From NCBI GenBank assembly GCA_964414555.1, contig CAYPWW010000016.1, positions 1-44,184 on the forward strand: a stretch of 44,184 bases of DNA. The letters are read 5' to 3'. A model generated the notes under the pieces. That model was not told the origin of the DNA. It saw nothing but the letters and a program-made list of their open reading frames with translations, and searched no databases. The stretch comes from Litorimonas sp964414555 (GTDB lineage: Bacteria; Pseudomonadota; Alphaproteobacteria; Caulobacterales; Maricaulaceae). Of this stretch, positions 1 through 8,130 are shown one piece after another (position 1 is the stretch's first letter; every line of letters starts with the position of its first letter). The position numbers and the translations under genes are program-made.

Positions 1-452
1 ATGTTCGCCTTCAAGAAGCCTGTACCCGCAATGATAAGTGCGAGGCTGAGATAGAAGATATTCAGAACGGTCGCATCGCGGAATGCGGGGTCTGTGACCG
101 GCGCGCCCTCAATGGCCATACCTGCATGGCCCAAGACCAGCAGGATCGCCCCAACCAAGATGGCCTTGCGCTGTCCCAAATACCTATCGGCGATCAACCC
201 GCCAATCACAGGTGTGATATAGACCAACGTCGTATAGGCCCCGTAAATCCCGTAAGCTTGGCCATCCGTGAACAAGAAGTGCTTCGTCAGATAGAAGATC
301 AACAGTGCACGCATCCCGTAATAGGAGAAGCGCTCCCACATCTCTGCGAAGAATAGAACGTAAAGCCCCTTGGGATGCTTGCGCATCTGCCAAAGTGCAT
401 TGGTCAGTCCTATGCCAATCAGAACATAAAGAATTGTGGTGAAATAGTTCAT
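1..452 (-). CDS. POT/PTR-family proton-dependent oligopeptide transporter, N-terminal part (C-terminus off window)
   Basis: This is the first ~150 residues of an inner-membrane di/tripeptide:H+ symporter; the reading frame runs off the left edge. The translation starts MNYFTTILYVLIG and soon carries the family signature FFAEMWERFSYYGMRALL, whose E-x-x-E-R-F/F-Y-Y-G-x-R core is the proton/peptide coupling motif of POT transporters. It is followed by YGAYTTLVYITPVIGGLIADR and a hydrophobic helix, then LNIFYLSLALIIAGTGFLKANI, the usual loop and third/fourth helices. The ATG at 452-450 has a GAGGGGA Shine-Dalgarno about 6 nt upstream. The gene is divergent from the receptor at 709. Family assignment is secure; exact substrate cannot be told. 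Confidence 0.9.
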   Translation of the reverse strand, partial: MNYFTTILYVLIGIGLTNALWQMRKHPKGLYVLFFAEMWERFSYYGMRALLIFYLTKHFLFTDGQAYGIYGAYTTLVYITPVIGGLIADRYLGQRKAILVGAILLVLGHAGMAIEGAPVTDPAFRDATVLNIFYLSLALIIAGTGFLKAN

Positions 453-669
453 CTGAGTGTCCCCTCGAGAAACTTTGATCTGATCCGAACTTTGCCGCGT
501 CGATGCGCCGTCTTTTTTCCGATCTTTTCCCCGCTTGGCACAGCGCCGCGCAGGGTGCAACGCGTGGCCGGTGGTTTTCGCATCACGATCACCCTAAGAA
601 TTTGCTAAGGACGAGGCGAAGACGGTGCTTGAGGCACAACCTCTAGTGCCCTATGTCAGAAAAATGTGA

Positions 670-694
670 AACGACCGAAGATAACGCGGTCGTT
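670..694 (+). promoter_or_regulatory. 8-bp perfect inverted repeat just upstream of the receptor ribosome-binding site
   Basis: AACGACCG at 670-677 and CGGTCGTT at 687-694 are perfectly complementary around a 9-nt loop. The right arm ends 2 nt before a GGTGGGGAC Shine-Dalgarno-like stretch and 14 nt before the TTG start at 709. It could be a repressor operator or an RNA hairpin limiting translation. Structure is seen directly; function is inference. Confidence 0.45.
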
Positions 695-708
695 CGGTGG
701 GGACTTGA

Positions 709-2760
709 TTGAAACATTTGCTAACAATTTGCGCGGGTTTGGCGCTTTTGAGCGCATCACCTGCTGCCTTGGCACAGGCGGTCCAGCCTGTCGCAGAAAC
801 ACCTCAGCAAGCCGAAATTTATCCACCCGCATATTTCGAGCAATTCGCGCCTCAAACCGCCGCCGATATGGTTGCGCAAATTCCGGGTTTCGACATTCGG
901 GGCGGTGGCGGAGATGAACGCGGTTTCGGCCAAGCGTCCTTGAACATCCTGATTAATGGACGGCGGCCCTCGTCAAAATCCTCTGGCGCGAATGATATCC
1001 TCAGTCGGATACCCGCCAGCAATGTCAAACGCATTGAGATTGTCCAAGGTGAGACGCTGGATATTCCCGGCCTATCTGGCCCGGTCGCTAATATCTTTGC
1101 GCGCACGGGCGAGCTGTCTGGTAGCTGGAATTATGCCGTGCGATTTGAAAAAGGCACGCAGCCGCAACTGGGCGACGGAGGCGTCAATTTTTCTGCCAAA
1201 CGCGGGCAATTGGAAATCGTCGGCGCGATAAATTCCGGCCAATTCACCTTTACAGAAGACGGGGAAGAACAGTTCTTCGACGGTGCGGGGTCGGTCACCC
1301 AAGACCGGATCGAAAAAATCAGCTTCAATACCCAGCAACCCAGTGCAAATTTGAACCTGACGCTTGCCCAAGACAACGGCCATATCGCCAACCTGAATCT
1401 ATCGACCTCGCGGCGAAACCGGAACACAATTGTGTCAGAAATCTTCGACGACCGTGAAGACGCGGCTCTATCCGGTCGGTCTGTGGCAAATGTGACAGAA
1501 GACAGAAATGCGTTTGAGGTCGGGGCGGATTACGCCTTGCCGCTGACGGCTTTGGGACAAAACGGCCGACTGAAACTGATCGGCCTTTACGGCGAACAGC
1601 GCGATAACTTTATCAGCGCGTTTGATTTTGATGACGGCGCGCCGGGTCGAACGGTCCAGCTGTTTGATCAAGACGAAACCTCGACAGAGGCCATTACGCG
1701 TGCGGAATATACGTGGAGCTCCGCAGCCGGCCATGACTGGGCCGCCTCAATAGAAGGCGCGCTAAACGTGCTGGACTCAGACTCAGAGTTTTCCGTCAAT
1801 GCCGGAGCTATCTCGCCCGATGCCATCCGCGTTGAAGAGGACCGCGCGCAGGTCAATCTCTCGCGTAGCTGGCAAGCCAATGAGCGCTTATCGCTACAAA
1901 CCTCGCTGGGCGCGGAATATTCGACGATCACCGTCGCCTCGACGGATCAGCCATCAGAGAGCTTCTTCCGGCCCAAAGGTTTTATAAACGCCAGCTATAA
2001 ACTGGACGACACCTACACGCTCCGTGCACAAGGCGAACGAAGCGTCGGACAGCTAGATTTCGGGGATTTTGTTTCTACGGTCAGCCTCGCCGAAGGTGTT
2101 GAAACCGAAGGCGGCAATGTTGTGCCCGAACAAAAGTGGGAAGCGGAAGTCGAACTGGTCCGGCAAGACGCGACGGGCCTATCAGGACGGGTAAAGCTCT
2201 TTTACGACATCATCGAAGATCCGATTCAACGCGTGCTCTTCGCTGATGGTACGCAAGGGCCCGGCAATCTGGAAACAGACGCACATCTTTATGGCGTGGA
2301 AGCCAATCTCACGTGGGTGCTGGATGAGTATGTGAAAGGCCTGCGCATTGGCACAGAACTCTTATGGCAGGGCAGTGACATCGATGATCCCGTTACAGGC
2401 CAAGCGCGTCCCATCTCTAATCAGAGGCTCTGGGATTACGAGATTGATGTTCGCTATGACATTCCAAACACACCCTACGCGATCGAAGCCGAAATCGAAC
2501 AAGGTCAGAGACAGGATAACTTCCGGATCGATGAAAGGTTGGAAGCAACTTTCATTCGGCCCGAATTTGAGGTAGCCGTTATCCACAAAACCCTCCTCGG
2601 GATGCAGTGGACCGCAAAACTCCAAAACATCGTCGACTTTGAATTCCAGCGGGAGCGGCGAATTTTTGACACCACTCGAGAGGGCGATCTGCTGCAACGG
2701 CAATTTACCAAACGCCAGCGTGGACAACGCTTTTCGATCGAAGTGACCGATACGTTCTAA
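709..2760 (+). CDS. TonB-dependent receptor-like outer-membrane beta-barrel protein
   Basis: A 683-residue outer-membrane protein. Residues 1-22 form a signal peptide (MKHLLTICAGLALLSASPAA...LAQA). Residues ~40-140 are a plug domain, with DMVAQIPGFDIRGGGGDERG, the N-I-L-I-N-G-R-R-P segment and RIPASNVKRIEIVQG, the typical TonB plug order. The rest is beta-barrel-like with alternating aromatic strands and ends in a terminal Phe (EVTDTF), the BAM recognition signature. The start must be TTG at 709 or later: the codon just before it is an in-frame TGA, and GGTGGGG lies at a good distance upstream. It is shorter than most siderophore receptors, so the ligand is open. Its stop touches the stop of gshA on the other strand. 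Confidence 0.85.
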   Translation: MKHLLTICAGLALLSASPAALAQAVQPVAETPQQAEIYPPAYFEQFAPQTAADMVAQIPGFDIRGGGGDERGFGQASLNILINGRRPSSKSSGANDILSRIPASNVKRIEIVQGETLDIPGLSGPVANIFARTGELSGSWNYAVRFEKGTQPQLGDGGVNFSAKRGQLEIVGAINSGQFTFTEDGEEQFFDGAGSVTQDRIEKISFNTQQPSANLNLTLAQDNGHIANLNLSTSRRNRNTIVSEIFDDREDAALSGRSVANVTEDRNAFEVGADYALPLTALGQNGRLKLIGLYGEQRDNFISAFDFDDGAPGRTVQLFDQDETSTEAITRAEYTWSSAAGHDWAASIEGALNVLDSDSEFSVNAGAISPDAIRVEEDRAQVNLSRSWQANERLSLQTSLGAEYSTITVASTDQPSESFFRPKGFINASYKLDDTYTLRAQGERSVGQLDFGDFVSTVSLAEGVETEGGNVVPEQKWEAEVELVRQDATGLSGRVKLFYDIIEDPIQRVLFADGTQGPGNLETDAHLYGVEANLTWVLDEYVKGLRIGTELLWQGSDIDDPVTGQARPISNQRLWDYEIDVRYDIPNTPYAIEAEIEQGQRQDNFRIDERLEATFIRPEFEVAVIHKTLLGMQWTAKLQNIVDFEFQRERRIFDTTREGDLLQRQFTKRQRGQRFSIEVTDTF

Positions 2761-4125
2761 CTAATAAATGCAGTCTTGATAGGTTTGCGAAATATCGCCG
2801 TCCCAGTCTGTATTGAACTTTGCGATCAATCGATCGGCATTGGACGTGCCAGCCGAAACCATCGTATCCAAGTCCTGTAAGAATACCGTCTCGTTCTCGC
2901 CATGCGCATTCAGGCGCGCGCGGGCGTTCAGACCTTCGCGCGCAATTTCTAGCACGCGTTTGGCAATCTCGTTCAAATTCGTCTCGCGGAACGGAGTCTG
3001 TAGCCCGTGGGTCGGAACCTGTTCCCGCAGGGTTTGCCGCTCAGCTTCGGTCCAATCTTTGACAAGGTCCCACGCCGCATCCAAAGCTGTGCCGTCATAA
3101 AGCAACCCAGCCCAGAACGCGGGCAACGCGCAAAGCTCGTCCCATTGCCCCGTATCCGCACCGCGCATTTCGAGGAATTGCTTGAGCCGCACTTCAGGGA
3201 AGATCGTCGACAGATGGTCTTCAAAATCGCTCATGGTCGGACGTTCACCCGGCGCGAGGGAGAGCTTCCCGTCGAGGAAGTCTTGAAAGCTCATGCCAGA
3301 GGCGTCGAGATAGTTTCCATCGCGGTAAAGGAAATACATCGGCACGGTCAGGGCGTAATCGACATATTGTTCAAACCCGAACCCGTCTTCAAAGACGAAG
3401 GGCAGCATGCCCGTCCGGTCTTCATCCGTGTCCATCCAAATGCGCGAGCGAAAAGACTTGTAGCCGTTGAGCTTGCCATCGGTGAACGGCGAGTTGGCAA
3501 AGAGCGCCGTCGCAACCGGTTGCAAGGCCAGAGAGACACGGAACTTTTTGACCATGTCGGCTTCCGAGCCGAAATCCAGATTGGCTTGTACGGTGCAGGT
3601 GCGGAACATCATCTCGCGCCCCATCGTGCCAACTTTTTGCATATAGTCACGCATGATCTTGTAGCGGCCCTTGGGCATGATCGGCACATCTTCCAGCTTT
3701 GTATCCGGGCGAAAGCCTAGTGAGAGAAAGCCCGCGCCCATTTCATCCGCGATCTCACGGACTTCGCGCAGATGGCGCGAGACTTCCGCACACGTCTGGT
3801 GGACATGTTCCAGCGGCGCGCCGGACAGTTCCAACTGACCGCCTGGCTCCAGCGAGACGGAGGCGCCATCGCGTTTTAACGCAATCAGATTGCCATCTTC
3901 TTCGACGGGCGCCCAACCAAAGCGCTGTAAGCCGGTCAGCATGGCTTGGATCGAGCAATCCCCTGCGTAAGGCAAAGGCAGGTTTTTCGCTTTGCAGAAG
4001 CCGATCTTCTCATGCTCTGTTCCGATGCGCCAATCCGCTTTGGGCTTTGACCCAGCGGCCAGATGTTCAATCATCTGGGCTTTGGATGAAATACGGACAG
4101 CATTAGGAGTAGAGGGACCTGACAT
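2761..4125 (-). CDS. gshA: Glutamate--cysteine ligase (plant/alphaproteobacterial type)
   Basis: Catalyses ATP-dependent joining of glutamate and cysteine, the first step of glutathione synthesis, in the cytoplasm. The 454-residue product carries WRIGTEHEKIGF near its N-terminus (glutamate/ATP-binding Glu residues), SLEPGGQLELSGAP, FRTCTVQANLDFGSE and YALTVPMYFLYRDG, all characteristic of the plant-type GCS2 family. Length fits that family. The ATG at 4125 (MSGPSTPNAVR) has GAGGCGG a few bases upstream; an in-frame start 12 codons earlier lacks this support. The gene abuts the convergent receptor gene with zero intergenic bases and is divergent from rlmN. Confidence 0.93.
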   Translation of the reverse strand: MSGPSTPNAVRISSKAQMIEHLAAGSKPKADWRIGTEHEKIGFCKAKNLPLPYAGDCSIQAMLTGLQRFGWAPVEEDGNLIALKRDGASVSLEPGGQLELSGAPLEHVHQTCAEVSRHLREVREIADEMGAGFLSLGFRPDTKLEDVPIMPKGRYKIMRDYMQKVGTMGREMMFRTCTVQANLDFGSEADMVKKFRVSLALQPVATALFANSPFTDGKLNGYKSFRSRIWMDTDEDRTGMLPFVFEDGFGFEQYVDYALTVPMYFLYRDGNYLDASGMSFQDFLDGKLSLAPGERPTMSDFEDHLSTIFPEVRLKQFLEMRGADTGQWDELCALPAFWAGLLYDGTALDAAWDLVKDWTEAERQTLREQVPTHGLQTPFRETNLNEIAKRVLEIAREGLNARARLNAHGENETVFLQDLDTMVSAGTSNADRLIAKFNTDWDGDISQTYQDCIY

Positions 4126-4260
4126 AGCACCGCCTCTAATCCCGCAGACCCAGTGCGACAAGTTGTAAAAGCGAAGCGCGGCTAAACGAAAATGTGAACG
4201 GTCGCGCGGAAGGTGAAGCGCACCCTATCCAAAGCCGCTCCCCTGCCCTATATCGCGGCC

Positions 4261-5427
4261 ATGTCCTCAACGACCCTCATTGACCGCGCGCCGACGCCAG
4301 CTCCAACGGACGGCCGCGTGCGGCTTGTCGGATTGGGCCGGAAAGAGATCGCCGCTGCCCTAACCGAGTTTGGAATCGAGCCCAAAAAGGTCAGAATGCG
4401 GACAAAGCAGATTTTTCACTGGATCTATAATTACGGCGTCACGTCATTTGACGACATGACGAATATCGCCAAGCCCCTGCGCGAGCGGATGAAGGCCGCG
4501 TTCTCTCTCGAACGACCCGAAATCGTTGAACGGCTGATCAGTGTTGACGGCACCCGCAAATATCTGATCCGCATGTCCCCCGGCGTCGAGGTCGAGAGCG
4601 TATTTATTCCGGATGTGTCCAAGACCGGCGCGCTGTGTGTCAGCTCGCAGGTCGGCTGCACGCTGAACTGCACCTTCTGTCACACGGGCACGCAGCCTTT
4701 GGTGCGCAACCTCACGGCCCGCGAGATTGTCTTGCAAGTCATCATTGCGCGCGATGATCTGGGCGAGTGGCCAACGACACAAGATCAGCGCAAGCTCACC
4801 AACATCGTCTTCATGGGTATGGGCGAGCCGCTGTATAATACCGAAAATGTTGGCGATTCACTGGACGTGATCTGCGATCCAGAAGGTCTGGGCATTGGGC
4901 GTCGGCGCATTACTGTCAGCACATCAGGCGTCGTGCCAGAGATCGGCCCGATGGGAGAACGCACAGCGGCCCAGCTGGCAATCTCGCTCCACGCGGCGAA
5001 TGACGAACTGCGCACGCAAATTATGCCGATCAATAAGAAATACCCGCTGAAAGAACTGATGCAGGCCTGTCGCGATTATCCCGGCTTGTCGAACTCGCGG
5101 CGCATCACATTTGAATATGTCATGCTCAAAGGCGTGAATGATCAGCCTTGGCACGCCAAGCAGCTCATCAAACTCCTGCGGGGCATCCCGGCAAAGGTGA
5201 ACCTGATCCCGTTCAACCCTTGGCCCGGCACGCAATATGAAGTGTCCGACCCAGAGACCATCCGCACCTTTGCCGATATGGTCAATGCGGCGGGCTATGC
5301 TTCACCCATTCGCAAGACACGTGGGCAAGATATTTTCGCGGCCTGTGGGCAGTTGAAATCCGACTCCGAGAAGAAACGCGCGTCGCAAAAACGCGCCGAA
5401 GCAAAAGCCGCTGCATCACAAAGCTGA
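4261..5427 (+). CDS. rlmN: 23S rRNA (adenine2503-C2)/tRNA (adenine37-C2) methyltransferase, radical SAM
   Basis: A radical-SAM enzyme methylating A2503 of 23S rRNA and A37 of some tRNAs. The [4Fe-4S]-binding CxxxCxxC is seen as C133-x3-C137-x2-C140 (GCTLNCTFCHTG); the MGMGEPLYN segment follows, and the catalytic C-terminal cysteine is C362 in RGQDIFAACGQL. The family N-terminal accessory domain (RMRTKQIFHWIYNYGV...FDDMTNIAKPLR) is complete. The start is taken as ATG 4261; a GTG at 4213 would add 16 residues but is placed too close to its purine stretch. The C-terminal ~25 residues are Lys/Ala-rich, a common alphaproteobacterial extension. RlmN assignment is very secure. Confidence 0.95.
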   Translation: MSSTTLIDRAPTPAPTDGRVRLVGLGRKEIAAALTEFGIEPKKVRMRTKQIFHWIYNYGVTSFDDMTNIAKPLRERMKAAFSLERPEIVERLISVDGTRKYLIRMSPGVEVESVFIPDVSKTGALCVSSQVGCTLNCTFCHTGTQPLVRNLTAREIVLQVIIARDDLGEWPTTQDQRKLTNIVFMGMGEPLYNTENVGDSLDVICDPEGLGIGRRRITVSTSGVVPEIGPMGERTAAQLAISLHAANDELRTQIMPINKKYPLKELMQACRDYPGLSNSRRITFEYVMLKGVNDQPWHAKQLIKLLRGIPAKVNLIPFNPWPGTQYEVSDPETIRTFADMVNAAGYASPIRKTRGQDIFAACGQLKSDSEKKRASQKRAEAKAAASQS

Positions 5428-5553
5428 TTTTTTCAGCTGCACAGTTGTAATCTCGCAAAGTTTCGCAGAGAAGGCCTTGAGCGTTTGCACCTGTGGGGCA
5501 GTGTCCACGCGAGAATATGATATAAATCAGGACACCGTCATGAGCGCCCCATC

Positions 5554-5967
5554 ATGAAATCCGCCTTCGAGTCCCTCGCCGCAGGTTTCCCCTTTCTCGT
5601 CTTCTATCTCGTGCTTGTCGCGGCGATCTATTTGCTCGCTATCATCGTCTATGTGCGCCTGACCCCGCATAAAGAATTAGAGCTTGTCCAATCGGGCAAT
5701 ATGGCCGCCGCCATTCACTTTTCTTCTGTTGTCATTGCCATGGCGATGCCGATTGCGGCCTGTCTGATCAATAAATTCTCTCTCCAAGATGTCGGCCTCT
5801 GGACGGCGTTTGCGCTCGTCATGCAGCTATTATTGTTCCGCGTGACCGATGCCGTCTTCAAAGGCATGCCCGAACGGATCGAGGCAAATGAGACAGCCCC
5901 GGCGGTTGTCCTCGCAGCGTTTAAATTGGCCGGGTCCCTGATCCTCGCCTTTGCCATCGTCGGCTAA
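5554..5967 (+). CDS. DUF350 family four-helix membrane protein
   Basis: 137 residues with about four hydrophobic segments (residues ~14-35, ~50-70, ~80-97, ~115-136), separated by short charged loops (RLTPHKELELVQSGNMAAA). The helix pattern, the HKELELV-x-x-GN-x-A-AAI-x-(F/L)-S motif and the length match the DUF350/YjfL family, whose molecular function is not established. It is the first gene of a rightward cluster: 3 nt to a membrane protease, then an extensin-like gene and a TerB-like gene, suggesting an envelope-related job. No strong Shine-Dalgarno; another ATG lies 14 nt upstream out of frame. Family call is confident, function unknown. Confidence 0.8.
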   Translation: MKSAFESLAAGFPFLVFYLVLVAAIYLLAIIVYVRLTPHKELELVQSGNMAAAIHFSSVVIAMAMPIAACLINKFSLQDVGLWTAFALVMQLLLFRVTDAVFKGMPERIEANETAPAVVLAAFKLAGSLILAFAIVG

Positions 5968-5970
5968 CGC

Positions 5971-6819
5971 GTGGCACGGCAACCGGACCCTCGACGCCGA
6001 AGTGGCTATAGCACGCGAAAGCGCCGCAACTTTCCCGATTGGATTATCTATAGCCTCGTACTGGGGCTGTTCCTCTGGACAGCCTATAGCACCGACCGCG
6101 ACGTCTATGTCCCTCAAGCGGCAGAGCTGCCGGACCTCGGACCAATGCTGCCATCTGAATCGCCGCGTGATGAGCGTGTCCTCGTTGATGTCGCCCCCGT
6201 GCAATCGGGCGTAGGGACTGCCTTTGCGATTAATGATGACGGGCTCTGGTTGACGGCGCGTCACGTTGTGGATGGCTGTTCTGACGTCGCTCTGCGCATT
6301 GGTAATCGCCGCTCGCTGCGTATGCAGACACAAATTTTCGAAGACTCTGACATCGCCGTCTTGCGTGCGGACTGGACCCGCAAGCCTTTGCCAGCCGATC
6401 TGACCAGTCGCCGTCAAATCGGAGAGATCGGCTATTTCTTTGGCTTTCCACAAGGCAAAGCGGGCGAAGTTGTCGGCAGCTTAATCGCGCGTAACCGCAT
6501 GGTCGTGCGCGGGCGCTATACGAATGATGAAGCGATTTTAGCGTGGTCAGAACTGGGACGCTCGCGCGGCTTGTTCGGCTCGCTTGGCGGGTTGAGTGGT
6601 GCGCCCGTCTTGGACGAAGACGGTGAGATCATCGGCGTCGTCTCTGCCGAATCCCCCCGCCGAGGACGCATCTATTCCGTCGCCCCGCGCTACCTGCGCG
6701 GGATCATCACCGACCCCGGCGTCGAGCAAGAGCCTCTGTCTATCGAGACCTATGGTCTGTCGGCGGATAAATTACGGCGCGACCGCCGCGTCGCACAGGT
6801 CTTATGCCTCGTGCGATAA
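5971..6819 (+). CDS. Membrane-anchored trypsin-like serine protease
   Basis: 282 residues. Residues 1-24 are basic, followed by one membrane helix (~WIIYSLVLGLFLWTAYS), so the rest should lie in the periplasm. A trypsin-fold domain carries a complete catalytic triad: H98 (TARHVVDG), D127 (DSDIAVLR) and S209 (GGLSGAPV). G-V-G-T-A-F before the His and GEIIGVVSAES after the Ser are typical of chymotrypsin/HtrA-type (S1C) proteases. There is no PDZ domain, so it is not a classical DegP. The start is GTG at 5971, 3 nt after the DUF350 stop. It overlaps the next gene by 16 nt. An envelope quality-control or processing role is inferred. Confidence 0.82.
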   Translation: MARQPDPRRRSGYSTRKRRNFPDWIIYSLVLGLFLWTAYSTDRDVYVPQAAELPDLGPMLPSESPRDERVLVDVAPVQSGVGTAFAINDDGLWLTARHVVDGCSDVALRIGNRRSLRMQTQIFEDSDIAVLRADWTRKPLPADLTSRRQIGEIGYFFGFPQGKAGEVVGSLIARNRMVVRGRYTNDEAILAWSELGRSRGLFGSLGGLSGAPVLDEDGEIIGVVSAESPRRGRIYSVAPRYLRGIITDPGVEQEPLSIETYGLSADKLRRDRRVAQVLCLVR

Positions 6820-7550
6820 AGGGACGATTTGATCGTCTCTGGCGATGGGGCGTCAGTGCGCTTTGCCTCGCTTTATTATTTGGCGCGTTCTGGACGGCGA
6901 ACCGCTATGTCCCGGCGCAGCACTTACCGTGGAAATCGCTCGACACTGCGCGCCCGATTGGCTTGGCGACGAAGACCCAGCTGACACGCCTCGCCCTCTC
7001 ACCCTCGGAAACCTGCATGGAGCTCGCACGCGACACAGCCGGGTTTGAAAGCCTGCCAGCAGAGCCCAAACGCCCAACGACTGGCGCGGGGGCGGGCACA
7101 TGCGGCTGGGATGTTGCGCGGGTCGTTTATGGCACGGATGATATCGATTTCGCACCGGGGGAGAGCAACATGCAATGCCCGCTCTCAATTGCCGTGTTCC
7201 TGTGGCAACGCGAAGTCGATGCGTTGGCGCAAAAGCATTTCGATCAATCGCTGGCAAAAATCCACCATATGGGCACCTATTCCTGTCGTCGTCAGCGCGG
7301 CAATGGGTCTGGTCAGTGGTCAGAGCACGCCTATGCGAATGCTTGGGATGTTGGCGCGTTTGAACTCGCCGATGGGACCCTGATCCGTGTTATTTCCGAT
7401 TGGGATGGCCCGCGAAAACGCGCGAATTTCCTGCGCGAAGTACGCAGTGCAGGATGCGATCTGTTTAACGTTACGCTCTCGCCCGACTATAATGCCGCCC
7501 ATGCGGACCATTTCCATTTTGATATGGGTCCCAGCCGATCCTGTCGTTGA
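6804..7550 (+). CDS. Membrane-anchored extensin-like C-terminal domain protein (M15/VanY-like fold)
   Basis: 248 residues. One N-terminal membrane helix (residues ~9-29) is followed by an Extensin-like_C domain. Conserved features are C-G-W-D after the linker, MQCPLSIAVFLWQREV, SEHAYANAWDVGAFEL and the terminal HADHFHFDMG. The H-x6-D and H-x2-H-x-H/D arrangement is that of LAS-type zinc peptidases (VanY/M15), so a peptidoglycan or peptide target is plausible but not proven for this family. Paired cysteines suggest periplasmic disulfides. The ATG at 6804 lies inside the 3' end of the protease gene, so translation is probably coupled. Confidence 0.8.
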   Translation: MPRAIKGRFDRLWRWGVSALCLALLFGAFWTANRYVPAQHLPWKSLDTARPIGLATKTQLTRLALSPSETCMELARDTAGFESLPAEPKRPTTGAGAGTCGWDVARVVYGTDDIDFAPGESNMQCPLSIAVFLWQREVDALAQKHFDQSLAKIHHMGTYSCRRQRGNGSGQWSEHAYANAWDVGAFELADGTLIRVISDWDGPRKRANFLREVRSAGCDLFNVTLSPDYNAAHADHFHFDMGPSRSCR

Positions 7551-7584
7551 CGCGACCTCAAGACTTCTCCACGAAAGGAGAGAC

Positions 7585-8130
7585 ATGCATATTCTCATCA
7601 TCTTTCTCGGTTTCGTTGGTACGGCGCTTTTTTGGGCCTTGCGCCTGAACGCGAACAAGCAAAACCTCAATGATGCTGCACGGACCCTTCATGGCGCCGC
7701 CGTGCAGGCGAAAAATATGCCGCGTCAGCGTCGGTTTAAAAAAGCGCATAATGCGCGGGATTTCGATTTGGTTGAGGATGCGCGCGAAGCGGCGACGGTT
7801 CTCATGATTATGGTCGCACGTGCAGGCCAGATGAAAGGTATCTCGCCCGCCGAACGCGCCACAATCGAAGGGCTACTCGTCGCGGATATGGACCTGAATG
7901 CGGATGATGCAGACGGTCTAGCGCGACAGATGGAATCCATCGTGCATGATGTGACCCTACCGGAAACCGCCCTGTCCCCGATGAATGCCATTTTACATGG
8001 CTCTGTCGACCGTGACACCGCCGCTTATCTGGCCGGCATGTTATTGCAGGTCGCCTCAGCGGAAGGTCCCCCTTCGGCCGCGCAGTCGCAGTTCATTCAC
8101 ACCTTCCGCGAAAGCTGGGATCTAAACTAG
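7585..8130 (+). CDS. Membrane-anchored TerB-like protein (hypothetical)
   Basis: 181 residues. The start ATG at 7585 is clear because AAAGGAGAG lies 5-6 nt upstream; it gives MHILIIFLGFVGTALFWALR, one membrane helix at residues ~2-18. The rest is alpha-helical. EAATVLMIMVARAGQMKGISPAERATIEGL resembles the first helix pair of TerB-type domains, and a second similar unit appears at AYLAGMLLQVASAEGPPSAAQSQFI, as in DjlA/TerB proteins sensing the envelope. It closes the DUF350-protease-extensin cluster, 34 nt after the previous stop, and overlaps the convergent CDF gene by 4 nt. TerB similarity is moderate; function unknown. Confidence 0.6.
   Translation: MHILIIFLGFVGTALFWALRLNANKQNLNDAARTLHGAAVQAKNMPRQRRFKKAHNARDFDLVEDAREAATVLMIMVARAGQMKGISPAERATIEGLLVADMDLNADDADGLARQMESIVHDVTLPETALSPMNAILHGSVDRDTAAYLAGMLLQVASAEGPPSAAQSQFIHTFRESWDLN

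Noticed and set aside
3007..3720. Long open frame (237 codons) on the plus strand opposite gshA
   Set aside because: gshA carries complete family motifs on the other strand; the antisense product has no recognisable domain or supported ribosome site.
5421..5437. AGCTGA-TTTTT-TCAGCT after rlmN
   Set aside because: Short stem with the T-run in the loop rather than after it; not a convincing terminator.
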